Below, in pieces: positions 8,545 to 16,884 of a DNA stretch of 64,000 bases. A model generated the notes under the pieces. The model searched no databases, was not told the DNA's origin, and saw only the letters and a program-made list of their open reading frames with translations. The position numbers were made by a program, and so were the translations under genes. This DNA is from Chitinophagales bacterium (GTDB lineage Bacteria > Bacteroidota > Bacteroidia > Chitinophagales > Chitinophagaceae). How positions within the stretch are numbered: position 1 is the stretch's first letter; each line of letters starts with the position of its first letter. Location: positions 124,001 to 188,000 of the forward strand of contig JACJXR010000002.1 in the NCBI GenBank assembly GCA_020636505.1, in the 5' to 3' direction.

Positions 8545-9122
8545 GGCTGTGTCATCGTAAACAGTATGGTGTAAGTATATTGACCTGCAGGCGCTTCATA
8601 ACCCATGGCACCCAGTTGCAGATTATAATCGAAATGAAAAGCCTGTGATTTTTTGGGCTGCACGAACAACCTCTGGTCAGTCATTGTCAGCAGCACAGGA
8701 TCTTGCAGCTTCTGCTGTGCATTCTGCGAATTATCGTTCGTCCAGTCCAAATACAGTTTAAAATCGGAGAAGTTGGCGGCAGAAGGCTTATTGAATGCAG
8801 ATATCTTGGCGTATACCGAACAGTCGCTGCTTTTGGTCTTGAATTTCAACGAAATCGCGTTGGGCAGTGTTTGCGTATTTTCCAGTTGTTGAGGCGAACT
8901 ACATGTGAATGAGAGGTTTGTGTTGGCCGTCACCTCCAAATAGTTCTGATTGTCGCCTCCATTGCCATTGTTATCGTTATTTCCGTTGCCGTTCCCATTG
9001 CCGTTATCGTCATCGTCATCGCCTTTGTAAGTACTTGAATCATAGTCAGCTGCATGCATACTTTGAGAGTACGTGTACATGCTTGTGATCAGTATTAAGA
9101 AGACTATCCAAAAATATCTCAT
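8541..9122 (-). CDS. Small secreted protein with Asp/Asn/Gly-rich linker, subunit-like
   Basis: A 193-residue protein: signal peptide (MRYFWIVFLILITSMYTYSQ), then a low-complexity acidic linker at about residues 34-58 (five Asp in a row followed by alternating Gly/Asn), then a beta-rich domain that closes with PAGQYTYTILFTMTQP at the very C-terminus, matching the ends of the proteins encoded at 8053-8544 and 10196-10729. The acidic repeat could bind calcium or act as a flexible spacer. It is the first gene of a two-gene operon divergent from the chaperone-like gene, with a 76-base shared promoter region. No known family is assigned with confidence; related in layout to DUF4402/WxL-type surface proteins. 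Confidence 0.75.
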   Translation of the reverse strand: MRYFWIVFLILITSMYTYSQSMHAADYDSSTYKGDDDDDNGNGNGNGNNDNNGNGGDNQNYLEVTANTNLSFTCSSPQQLENTQTLPNAISLKFKTKSSDCSVYAKISAFNKPSAANFSDFKLYLDWTNDNSQNAQQKLQDPVLLTMTDQRLFVQPKKSQAFHFDYNLQLGAMGYEAPAGQYTYTILFTMTQP

Positions 9123-9129
9123 AAATAAC

Positions 9130-9190
9130 AGTGTGTGGATAAAACACTTTGTATGCTAGCATAAAAATAGATTTTTTTGCATTACACACT
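9130..9190. promoter_or_regulatory. Divergent promoter region with nested palindromes
   Basis: Between the divergent genes at 9122 and 9199. A perfect 12-base palindrome TATGCTAGCATA lies at 9152-9163, flanked by a wider inverted repeat AGTGTGT (9130-9136) and ACACACT (9184-9190). The near-symmetric position between two divergent starts suggests a shared operator; no regulator gene is adjacent. Confidence 0.45.
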
Positions 9191-9198
9191 AACCGAGT

Positions 9199-10023
9199 AT
9201 GAAACATAACCTTTTATTTGTTGTTCGTACCCTATCCATTCTACTGTTTTTCCACGCTTCGGTTTCAGCACAAAACTTAGGTGTTTACCCCACAACTTTG
9301 GATTTCCAGCTTGGCGGTGGGCAAAGTGAATCGAAGGTCATCAACTTGTCCAACAACTCAGGAGACAAAGTTCAGTTCAGAATTTACTTGAACGACTGGG
9401 TTAGGGATTCATCGGGAGGTCATGCCTATTACGAACCGTTCACCACACCACGTAGTTGTGCAGGATGGTTGAATATCGATAAGAACTTCATTGAACTGCA
9501 GCCCGGCGAGGCCACACAGCTTACCGTGCAAATGACGGTACCTGCCGATGTTGAAGCTACCAAAGGCATGAAATGGGCGATGCTTTTCATCGAAACCATC
9601 GAAGAAAATGTAAAAAGGAATGACGTGAGTGCTGAAGCATCTGTAAGAAACCTATTGAGAGTCGGTGTTCACGTTTATGAAACACCTCCTAGTCTGACGG
9701 AAAAAGGAATTCAGGTTGTCGACCTGAAAGCCAACCCTGAGTTACAGTTTGCCTACGACCTGATATGTAAGAATACGGGCGATATCATGATAGAATGTAA
9801 AGCCTACTTGGAACTCACTTCCGAAAAGGGTGAGTCCACAAAGCTTGATTTCATTGAATTCCCAATGTTCCCCGACCAAGTACGCTATGTCACATTCGAG
9901 CTTCCAAAGAACCTAGAAGACGGCAAATACAACGTCTTGGGTGTATTGGACGCAGGCGAGGATATTCCGTTGGAAGCTGTGGAAAGTACCATAAATTTGA
10001 AAACAACGCCTACCAAAGAATAA
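9199..10023 (+). CDS. Exported PapD-like / DUF916 (WxLIP)-like chaperone or binding protein
   Basis: A 274-residue protein with a signal peptide (to about residue 24, VSAQ). Residues 25-140 form an Ig-like domain with LGVYPTTLDFQLGGGQSES, VINLSNNSGDKVQFRIYLNDW and IELQPGEATQLTVQMTVPAD, the strand pattern of periplasmic pilus chaperones and of the DUF916 peptidoglycan-binding domain of WxL-interacting proteins. A second beta-domain (about 165-265) follows. No transmembrane anchor is seen at the C-terminus. It is flanked by three small subunit-like secreted proteins, so it may stabilise or anchor them. No usher gene is present in the window, which argues against a classical chaperone-usher pilus. 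Confidence 0.72.
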   Translation: MKHNLLFVVRTLSILLFFHASVSAQNLGVYPTTLDFQLGGGQSESKVINLSNNSGDKVQFRIYLNDWVRDSSGGHAYYEPFTTPRSCAGWLNIDKNFIELQPGEATQLTVQMTVPADVEATKGMKWAMLFIETIEENVKRNDVSAEASVRNLLRVGVHVYETPPSLTEKGIQVVDLKANPELQFAYDLICKNTGDIMIECKAYLELTSEKGESTKLDFIEFPMFPDQVRYVTFELPKNLEDGKYNVLGVLDAGEDIPLEAVESTINLKTTPTKE

Positions 10024-10195
10024 TTTTTTTCATCATTAATATACTGAAAATCAATGATTAAGAAATATCTTAACCATTTTTTTATGCAATATGTTTTTGA
10101 TTTGCAAACAAGTTGTTATACATTCGTTAACGCAAATGGCCTGAGAATCATTTGTATATCGAGAGAACAATACATAAGGATAAAACCAACCTAAG

Positions 10196-10729
10196 ATGAA
10201 AAAGATCATTGTTCTCACATTTGCTATGTCCGTCATAGCGCTCTACACCAAGGCTCAGTCTCAATCTTCGAGCGCCTCGCAATCAGTATCATTAAGTCTG
10301 GAACCCGTTATACAGATCAGTGCAATGACGTCTGAAGATGTCAACATAGGTTTCAATTCAGTATCTGATTACGCTTCAGGTCGTGAGTCTGCTCAACAAC
10401 AATTCAAAGTACAATCCAACAAAGGGTTTCTTATAACCGTTCAAACAGATGCAGAGGCATTCTCATACAGCGGTAATATAACTCCTGCCCCTACAATGCC
10501 TGTTGCCAATACACTGTACCTTTCGGTTTCGGACAATCAAACAGGTGGTTCCGTAGGTAGTTCATTTTCATCTTATACTCCAATATCAAGAACTCCGAAA
10601 GATTTGATATTGAATTGTAAGAATGGTGGCAACCAATTGTTCGCTGTGAACTACAAAGCCACTCCGGGCAACAACTACCCTGCAGGTACTTATACCGTTG
10701 GTGTGGTATATACCGCCAGTCAGCCATAG
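10196..10729 (+). CDS. Small secreted protein, subunit-like
   Basis: A 177-residue protein with signal peptide (MKKIIVLTFAMSVIALYTKAQ) followed by a Ser/Gln-rich stretch (SQSSSASQSVSLSL). The core INIGFNSVSDYASG-type segment (here VNIGFNSVSDYASG), the strand FKVQSNKGFLITVQ and the closing YPAGTYTVGVVYTASQP align by eye with the proteins at 8053-8544 and 8541-9122. It follows the chaperone-like gene on the same strand after 172 bases, a gap long enough for its own promoter. Probably a surface or fibre subunit of the same assembly; function inferred from context only. Confidence 0.75.
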   Translation: MKKIIVLTFAMSVIALYTKAQSQSSSASQSVSLSLEPVIQISAMTSEDVNIGFNSVSDYASGRESAQQQFKVQSNKGFLITVQTDAEAFSYSGNITPAPTMPVANTLYLSVSDNQTGGSVGSSFSSYTPISRTPKDLILNCKNGGNQLFAVNYKATPGNNYPAGTYTVGVVYTASQP

Positions 10730-10767
10730 GACACTATATCGGCAATTGTTCATTATGGCTTATATTT

Positions 10768-12969
10768 ATGCAAACAACCATAATGCGCAAACTTTACACG
10801 ACTTTATTATTACTTATTGCAAGCCTATCTGTCAATGCCGCACATTTTTCAGGTGCACATTTAAGGTATGAGTATACCGGCACACCACAAGTATACCGTG
10901 TGTACCTTACATTGTACAAAACATGCGAAACAGGCACCATCAATCTACCCACCTTCAACAACATATTCATAGAGTCGGTAAGCAAGAGCGTCATTATCAA
11001 TAAAAATCTCGTATTACAGAGTATAGATACCCTTGACCCCTACTGCAAAGGAACAGTCAACTCATGCATGAACATCAGCTCCGGATACCCGGGATACATA
11101 GTCGGTGTGTATAGCGATACGGTAAAACTTCCCGTTGTTTCCAACGACTGGTTGTTCTACTTCTCCAACAGCAACAGGAATTTGGGCATCTCCAACCTAC
11201 AAGGCGCAAGTGGGCAACCCTACTATATTGATGCACCGTTAGACATGGCATCGAACAACACTTCAGCTGTGGTTCCTGATTATCCCCCACATATGTTGTT
11301 TGTGAACGATACAGCAAAAATACCGTTAACAGGAACAGATGTGAATGGTCATAGAGTGACATTTAAGCTGGTACAGCCTCTATATGATAAGGGGTTACCT
11401 ATTCCGTACAATACAGGCTATTCGCTTACACAACCATTCGGTACCGGAGGCATATGCTATATAGACGGCGATAATATACTCCATCTTAAAAGTACAGCAG
11501 TAGGCAAGTTCACTATTGCCATTCAGATAAGCGAATACATTGGCGGCACACTTGTATCATATACTGTTCGCGACATTGTTATCATATGTACAGGAAGTTC
11601 AGGCGGTAATGGCTTGTCCATTCCTGAGCCTGCCGATCTGGACAAGCTCGTTACACGTACCTGTCCCGGCAAATCGAACAAGCTGAAACTTATTTTCAAT
11701 GACCCCGCACCCGGTGACTCCATATATTTGGATTTGGACATGCCAACGTTGTCAGGGTTCAACTTCAATATATCAAAGGCTCAAGGCACCGGTAGCTCAT
11801 CTGCCACCATCACATGGCTCACACCATTGTCGGTGAATCCGGGCACACTCCCATACTTCAACTTCAAAGTACATGTGCGTGACAACGCCTGTAAAAAAAC
11901 AGGCACCGCCACATATATATATAAGGTGGAAACAATGAACTGCCTTGCCGACTCGGTATGGCCGGGCGATGCCAACTCAGATAAAGTGGCCGACCTCTAC
12001 GATCCACTGGCAGTGGCACTCAACTACAATGACACAGGAGATACACGCATCAGTGCAAGTAACAATTGGATAGGACAATCATGTTATCCTTGGAATGGGT
12101 CCTTCCTCAATAATATAGATAAAAAGCATGCCGACTGTGATGGTAATGGTATCATAGACACAGCCGACCTTAATGTCATATCGCTGAACTACGGCAAAAT
12201 ACACAACAAAGGTGGTGGCCGTACAAGCAACAAAACAACAGGTGCGCCGGTACTTACGTTCAGCCACAATGGTATAAGTCCAAACCCTGATTCTGTTGTA
12301 ACGCTGAAAATGCATTTAGGCGATGCAACAAGCACTGTTAAAGAATTGTATGGATTGGCTGCTAATATCAGCATCAGCGGTATCGTACCTCCTACTCCTC
12401 CAACCATCACCTACAAGAACAGTTGGTTGGGTGATAGTACCAACACTTTAAACTTCAAGAAAGACATCAGCAACAACAATTTGGATTGGGCATACTCTCG
12501 AATAACCAAGACAACCAAAAACGGACAAGGTGTGATCGCTGAAATTACCTTCCGCATACCGGCCAATGCACAGCCCGGTCAATTAGTGAAGTTGGAATAC
12601 GATAAAGCCAAACTGGTAAAGAACGACGGTACAGAGATAGCGGACTATACTACCATGGAAGATACTTTCTACATTCAAGCTCCGGCCTCCATATCATCCG
12701 TCAACAATATTGGACTTGCGATAAACGTATACCCTAACCCGGCTCATAGCAATCTGAATGTTGGATACAACAGCAACGCTAGCAGAGAAATATCCATTAC
12801 TCTGTGCGACATATCAGGTAAAACCTTACTGTGCACAACCAAAAACATCAACCTTGGGAACGGTGTTATAACCATTCCGGCCCATAGCCTTGAAAGCGGT
12901 TTGTACTTTATCCGAATCGCAACATCTGAAAACGATTTTTCAGGCAGTTACAAATGGATAAAATATTAA
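10768..12969 (+). CDS. T9SS cargo protein with adhesin-type N-terminal domain, dockerin-like and cohesin-like segments, type A sorting domain
   Basis: A 733-residue exported protein (signal peptide to about residue 25; an alternative ATG lies at 10783). The N-terminal domain begins HFSGAHLRYEYTGTPQVYRV with a Tyr-Lys-Thr-Cys segment and is related to the N-terminus of the protein at 62419. Around residues 393-475 are two calcium-loop motifs in dockerin order, GDANSDKVADLYDPLAVALNY and CDGNGIIDTADLNVISLNYG. Then residues 480-625 look cohesin-like (repeated strands, GVIAEITFRIP). The last 80 residues, from VYPNPAHSNLNVGY to the end, are a type A T9SS sorting domain. So it is secreted by T9SS and attached at the surface or released. 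Function may be adhesion or scaffold; not an enzyme as far as I see. Confidence 0.85.
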   Translation: MQTTIMRKLYTTLLLLIASLSVNAAHFSGAHLRYEYTGTPQVYRVYLTLYKTCETGTINLPTFNNIFIESVSKSVIINKNLVLQSIDTLDPYCKGTVNSCMNISSGYPGYIVGVYSDTVKLPVVSNDWLFYFSNSNRNLGISNLQGASGQPYYIDAPLDMASNNTSAVVPDYPPHMLFVNDTAKIPLTGTDVNGHRVTFKLVQPLYDKGLPIPYNTGYSLTQPFGTGGICYIDGDNILHLKSTAVGKFTIAIQISEYIGGTLVSYTVRDIVIICTGSSGGNGLSIPEPADLDKLVTRTCPGKSNKLKLIFNDPAPGDSIYLDLDMPTLSGFNFNISKAQGTGSSSATITWLTPLSVNPGTLPYFNFKVHVRDNACKKTGTATYIYKVETMNCLADSVWPGDANSDKVADLYDPLAVALNYNDTGDTRISASNNWIGQSCYPWNGSFLNNIDKKHADCDGNGIIDTADLNVISLNYGKIHNKGGGRTSNKTTGAPVLTFSHNGISPNPDSVVTLKMHLGDATSTVKELYGLAANISISGIVPPTPPTITYKNSWLGDSTNTLNFKKDISNNNLDWAYSRITKTTKNGQGVIAEITFRIPANAQPGQLVKLEYDKAKLVKNDGTEIADYTTMEDTFYIQAPASISSVNNIGLAINVYPNPAHSNLNVGYNSNASREISITLCDISGKTLLCTTKNINLGNGVITIPAHSLESGLYFIRIATSENDFSGSYKWIKY

Positions 12970-13010
12970 CGCCGGCACAAAACTTGTATTAACTTCAAAA
13001 AAACATCAAT

Positions 13011-13418
13011 ATGAGAAAGACGCTCTTGGCTCTGGCCATAACCCTCCTTATCCTACCTACAAGTTGTAAAAAGAAAAGTGGTGATGGCACCGGAACTTGT
13101 ACAGGCGTAGTATGTACCGCGGACTTTGCAATGATTTCATTGAAGATCATTAATGCAGCCGGAGAAGCTGTAAATCTATCGGATTCATACACGGTAACCT
13201 CTTCGGGCGATACCATCAGATTCGACCAGCTGTTGAGCAATGGCCGATATGTGGTGCTTGATGACAGCTATCATTCAAAGCTGACCAACAAAACAGGGTC
13301 TTTCACCTTCTACGGTGTAATGAATAACAAAGTTGTGGTTACAGAAGCGTTTACTATATCCGGCGACTGTTGTCATATACAGTACAAATCCGGTAATACT
13401 GAGATTTTGATACCTTAA
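13011..13418 (+). CDS. Small putative lipoprotein, unknown function
   Basis: A 135-residue protein with a lipoprotein signal (MRKTLLALAITLLILPTSC, lipid-modified Cys19) followed by a charged KKKS linker. The rest is beta-rich with several cysteines (TGTCTGVVCTADF, SGDCCHIQY). It follows the T9SS cargo gene by 41 bases on the same strand, suggesting co-expression. No family recognised. The CCH cluster near the C-terminus could be disulfide-bonded. Confidence 0.75.
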   Translation: MRKTLLALAITLLILPTSCKKKSGDGTGTCTGVVCTADFAMISLKIINAAGEAVNLSDSYTVTSSGDTIRFDQLLSNGRYVVLDDSYHSKLTNKTGSFTFYGVMNNKVVVTEAFTISGDCCHIQYKSGNTEILIP

Positions 13419-13423
13419 TATTT

Positions 13424-14167
13424 TTAAGGCTTTCTTGTTAGTGTAGAGGTGCAACTTTCATTGATGGTTGCACCTTTTACCGTATAGTTGATGACTATCT
13501 TATCATCATCGTAGGTACCGTCCCCTTCGAACGTTACTGAGTTCTGTACCTGTTTCGGAATGTTGATGGTCTTGTTGGCGGGGTCGATGGTGGCCTTTAC
13601 ATCATTGGTCCATACACCACTCAACAGCCCTTTTATGATAAGCTTGTTTGGTCCTGTCTCATCCAACTCCACATTCACTTCATTATTTACAGAGCCTGAT
13701 TGAGAGCAAGTACCGGTCTCGGTAAAATAACCCACCAAACCGGTAGCATTGTTGGAATACGGCAACACTTTTACGTTCACATATCTCAACTTGATGCCAC
13801 CCTTCGGTGATGCACCTTTGATATTGATCTTATATTCACCTTCCGTCACACGTGTATTACGTACCACAACAGTTGTGTAGAAAGAAGCTGTATCTGCACT
13901 TATCGGGTCGAAGCTTACTTCCATGCCCGCCGGCATATCATGTGCGGACAATACCACATTATCAGCCTTGCCGGTTTTGCGCTCTACAAATATCACATAG
14001 CGCACTTCTCCTGTTCTTTCAAGAGAGGTATCTCTAAGTCCTGTAATATCGTATGTGAACGATGAAGTGTCTTTTGTAGGGTCGGGCGTAAGGGTCAACG
14101 TGTTTTGCTTACACGAAAATGAAAACATCACCATCAACAACAAACCGCTTATATATATTCTCGACAT
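13424..14167 (-). CDS. Putative lipoprotein with beta-sandwich domains
   Basis: A 247-residue protein. The frame is open further upstream, but the ATG at 14167 is preferred because it places a clean lipoprotein signal at the N-terminus (MSRIYISGLLLMVMFSFSC, Cys19); the longer version has no sensible export signal and would overlap the divergent gene at 14283. The mature part contains an Ig-like stretch (residues 35-145) and a second domain resembling the small-lipoprotein fold that ends in SCTSTLTRKP. It is convergent with the 13011 lipoprotein gene, 5 bases apart. Unknown function. Confidence 0.72.
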   Translation of the reverse strand: MSRIYISGLLLMVMFSFSCKQNTLTLTPDPTKDTSSFTYDITGLRDTSLERTGEVRYVIFVERKTGKADNVVLSAHDMPAGMEVSFDPISADTASFYTTVVVRNTRVTEGEYKINIKGASPKGGIKLRYVNVKVLPYSNNATGLVGYFTETGTCSQSGSVNNEVNVELDETGPNKLIIKGLLSGVWTNDVKATIDPANKTINIPKQVQNSVTFEGDGTYDDDKIVINYTVKGATINESCTSTLTRKP

Positions 14168-14282
14168 TATGCTCTTTCTATTCAGGTAAATATACGTATT
14201 GTTTCGCACTGAAAACTCATGCAAAGTATTGACACACTTTATAAAAAACCTTAAATTTAAAGTCAACCACATATCAACAGGT

Positions 14283-14609
14283 ATGAGTGACGCCAAAATA
14301 TCAATACAGGACAACGCAAGACTTTGGTTGCAAAAAGGCCTTTCGGATACACAGATAAAGTCTGAAATGTTGCAACTCGGCATTGAAGAAAGGAACATCC
14401 CCGAGATGCTGAAAGAGGTAGTGAAAATGCGTCGCTCTCGCAATACCACCAACGGACTTGTATTCATACTCATCGGTGCCATGATGTGCCTCATCAGTTG
14501 TGTGTACACATTGGCATCCGCCACACCCGATACCGGCCTCATGCTCTACGGACTTACAAGTTTGGGTATCGTTGTTGTATTTGTGGGATTAGTTAAAATA
14601 TTCGGGTAA
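14283..14609 (+). CDS. Small membrane protein, unknown function
   Basis: A 108-residue protein: a soluble helical N-terminus (QDNARLWLQKGLSDTQIKSEM, reminiscent of short helix-turn-helix-like bundles) and two transmembrane helices at about 56-77 and 84-106. The ATG at 14283 is chosen over an upstream ATG at 14199, which would add a basic non-conserved-looking stretch lying in the divergent promoter region. One base separates its stop from the convergent MORN gene. No family recognised. Confidence 0.65.
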   Translation: MSDAKISIQDNARLWLQKGLSDTQIKSEMLQLGIEERNIPEMLKEVVKMRRSRNTTNGLVFILIGAMMCLISCVYTLASATPDTGLMLYGLTSLGIVVVFVGLVKIFG

Positions 14610-14610
14610 G

Positions 14611-16884
14611 TTAATCCCTCAACCAGAAAACCACAGGTAGTGTTTTATATGTTTTCATCGGTACGCCATCTACCTCAAAAGGTGACCATAATGGCATTGA
14701 GGATATCAGTCTAACCGCCTCTTCATCACATTCGGGGCTCAAGCCCTCTAAAACAGCTACGTCTGTTACTTTGCCAACCTCATTTAAGGTAAACCTAACC
14801 TTCACCTTGCCTTCTACTTTATCTTTTTGGGCCTTTTCAGGATATCGTAAATTATTACCGATATAGGTCATAACATCGTCTTGAAATGTTGCTTGAGAAA
14901 TCAGAGGATGGTATTCTATGATATCACCGCTCTTAGAATAACATATTGCTTCTTCTTGAGTACCATTCTTATACTTTTCAACCCTTTTAGTCTCACCCGA
15001 CGGGTAATATGTTTTTATAGTTCCATCCAAAGAATCTTTATTGTAGTTCATTTCAATCCATGTGTTTGTGGTGCCTACATGATAATATACCCACTTACCA
15101 CTTTTCACCCCATTATTAAATGAAATAAGACTTATAACTCTGCCTGACGTATCAAAAAGCTCCACATCGCCATCAATATATCCGTTTTTATACTTCTCTT
15201 TATAAGCGACTTTTCCATTTTGAGGATGATAGCACACCCAAGTACCTACTCTTTTACCATTTGAAAAAACACCTTCAATTACGATATTCTCAGTTGCAGA
15301 ATCATAGTATTGAACACTCCCTTCTGCAATATCATCTTTATATAGCAACTTACGTTTAAGTGTGATCCCATCTGAATAATACTCATAGGCTTGCCCATTC
15401 TTATTGCCACCTACGTAAATACAGCTCGCATATCTTACCCCTGATAATGAATCATAATAAATACAACTGTCTACATCACCATCTCTAAATACTTCTTGCA
15501 TAAGTCTTTTGTCCGTGCAATGAAAATAAAACCTAGTATGTATACGCTCGTTAACCGAATCAACTTCCCTTATCTCTTGAATCAAATTATTATTGATGCA
15601 TACCGAATCATATTTACATATGACCCATTGATACTTTTCTACGTTTTTAAAAAATATCATTGAATCGACTTTTCTACCATTATCAATATCATATCCGATT
15701 TTACCGGTCATTTCACCATTTTCGAACACAAGAATTGTTCTTAAATTACCTGACAAAGAATCATACATCTTAACCCAACCATTTTTTAAATCATCCTCAT
15801 TTTCATGTATCCTAGAGGGCTGGGCTCTATTGTCATCGAAGAAAAATGTCAATTCTCCCATATCTAAACTATCATCATAATTAACTTCGGATGATTTGAA
15901 TTTTGTAAGAGAATCGTAGTCAGACCAGACACCCTTCTCTCTATTGTTTTTCATTATCCCCTTCGTTAGTATCCGTTTATCCTCACAATCATAATAATAT
16001 ATCGCAAGTCCATTCAAGATGCTGTCTCTATAACTCTCTTCGGCACGAATATTACCTGAAGGGTAGTAAAATGTCCAAACTCCTTCACGTAGGTTCTTTT
16101 CATATTGCCCTTTAGCTTCAATCACATCTTCAATATACTCCCCTACAGTATCATAGTATTGAGTCGGCCCCTCCATTAGCCCATCTTTATAATTTTCAAT
16201 TCCATGTAGCTTGCCTGTGATATGTGCATAAAACATCCATTTCCCGAATCTTTTATTATTTGAATGTATTCCCTCTCCTGTCTTATGACCTGTTATTGTA
16301 TCATAATATACAGCGCTTCCATCACCTGCCCCCTTCTTGAAATCAATTTGCGCATAAAGCTTCCCTTCGGTTTTTGAATAGAACTTCCATGTACCATGAC
16401 GTGCATTATTATCATAAGATCCTTCAGAAGTAAGAAAAGGCTGTCCTGTGCCGGATAAATTGTAGTATTTGGCCAGACCCGACAACATGCCCTTACTATA
16501 AGTTTCAGTTCCTTTCAGTACCCCGTTTTCAGAATAATAGAACTTCCAGAGCCCATCCTTTAAACCGTCCAAATAGCGACCTTCAGAATACACATGCTTA
16601 TTGACACTATCATAATATATTGCCGGCCCGGATAATTTATCCTTCAAAAAATTAACTTCTGCATATTTGTTTCCTGTTGTAGCAGCATAATACTGCCATT
16701 TGCCTACTTTCCCCTGTTTACTTATTTGTCCTTCATCGAGCTTATTACCATCAATGTTGTAATGTGTTTGATAACCATCTGCAGACATCTTAACTCTACT
16801 ACCATCACGAAGCGTAACATCAGACTGCGAAAAACATATAGTGGCTGTAATATTCAATAAGAATAATAAAAAGGCTTGCCTCAT
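14611..16884 (-). CDS. Large exported MORN-repeat protein with C-terminal TonB domain
   Basis: A 757-residue protein with signal peptide (MRQAFLLFLLNITATICFSQ). Residues 25-650 are a long series of MORN_2-type repeats of roughly 22-25 residues, seen as DGLWKFYY, HGTWKFYS, FGKWMFYA, EGVWTFYY, VGTWVCYH and SGKWVYYH cores. The final 95 residues (VEGKVKVRFTLNEVGKVTDVAV ... LPLW..F..DG) form a TonB_C domain as in periplasmic energy-coupling proteins, but there is no N-terminal TonB anchor. The gene is visibly richer in A/T than its neighbours, which could indicate foreign origin. The repeats probably build a binding surface; partner unknown. It resembles YwqK-like antitoxin repeats in name only. 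Confidence 0.82.
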   Translation of the reverse strand: MRQAFLLFLLNITATICFSQSDVTLRDGSRVKMSADGYQTHYNIDGNKLDEGQISKQGKVGKWQYYAATTGNKYAEVNFLKDKLSGPAIYYDSVNKHVYSEGRYLDGLKDGLWKFYYSENGVLKGTETYSKGMLSGLAKYYNLSGTGQPFLTSEGSYDNNARHGTWKFYSKTEGKLYAQIDFKKGAGDGSAVYYDTITGHKTGEGIHSNNKRFGKWMFYAHITGKLHGIENYKDGLMEGPTQYYDTVGEYIEDVIEAKGQYEKNLREGVWTFYYPSGNIRAEESYRDSILNGLAIYYYDCEDKRILTKGIMKNNREKGVWSDYDSLTKFKSSEVNYDDSLDMGELTFFFDDNRAQPSRIHENEDDLKNGWVKMYDSLSGNLRTILVFENGEMTGKIGYDIDNGRKVDSMIFFKNVEKYQWVICKYDSVCINNNLIQEIREVDSVNERIHTRFYFHCTDKRLMQEVFRDGDVDSCIYYDSLSGVRYASCIYVGGNKNGQAYEYYSDGITLKRKLLYKDDIAEGSVQYYDSATENIVIEGVFSNGKRVGTWVCYHPQNGKVAYKEKYKNGYIDGDVELFDTSGRVISLISFNNGVKSGKWVYYHVGTTNTWIEMNYNKDSLDGTIKTYYPSGETKRVEKYKNGTQEEAICYSKSGDIIEYHPLISQATFQDDVMTYIGNNLRYPEKAQKDKVEGKVKVRFTLNEVGKVTDVAVLEGLSPECDEEAVRLISSMPLWSPFEVDGVPMKTYKTLPVVFWLRD

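Noticed and set aside
14168..14542. N-terminal extension of 125 residues for the lipoprotein gene at 13424
   Set aside because: The extension lies antisense to the gene at 14283 and would bury the lipoprotein signal; the ATG at 14167 gives a clean signal with Cys19.
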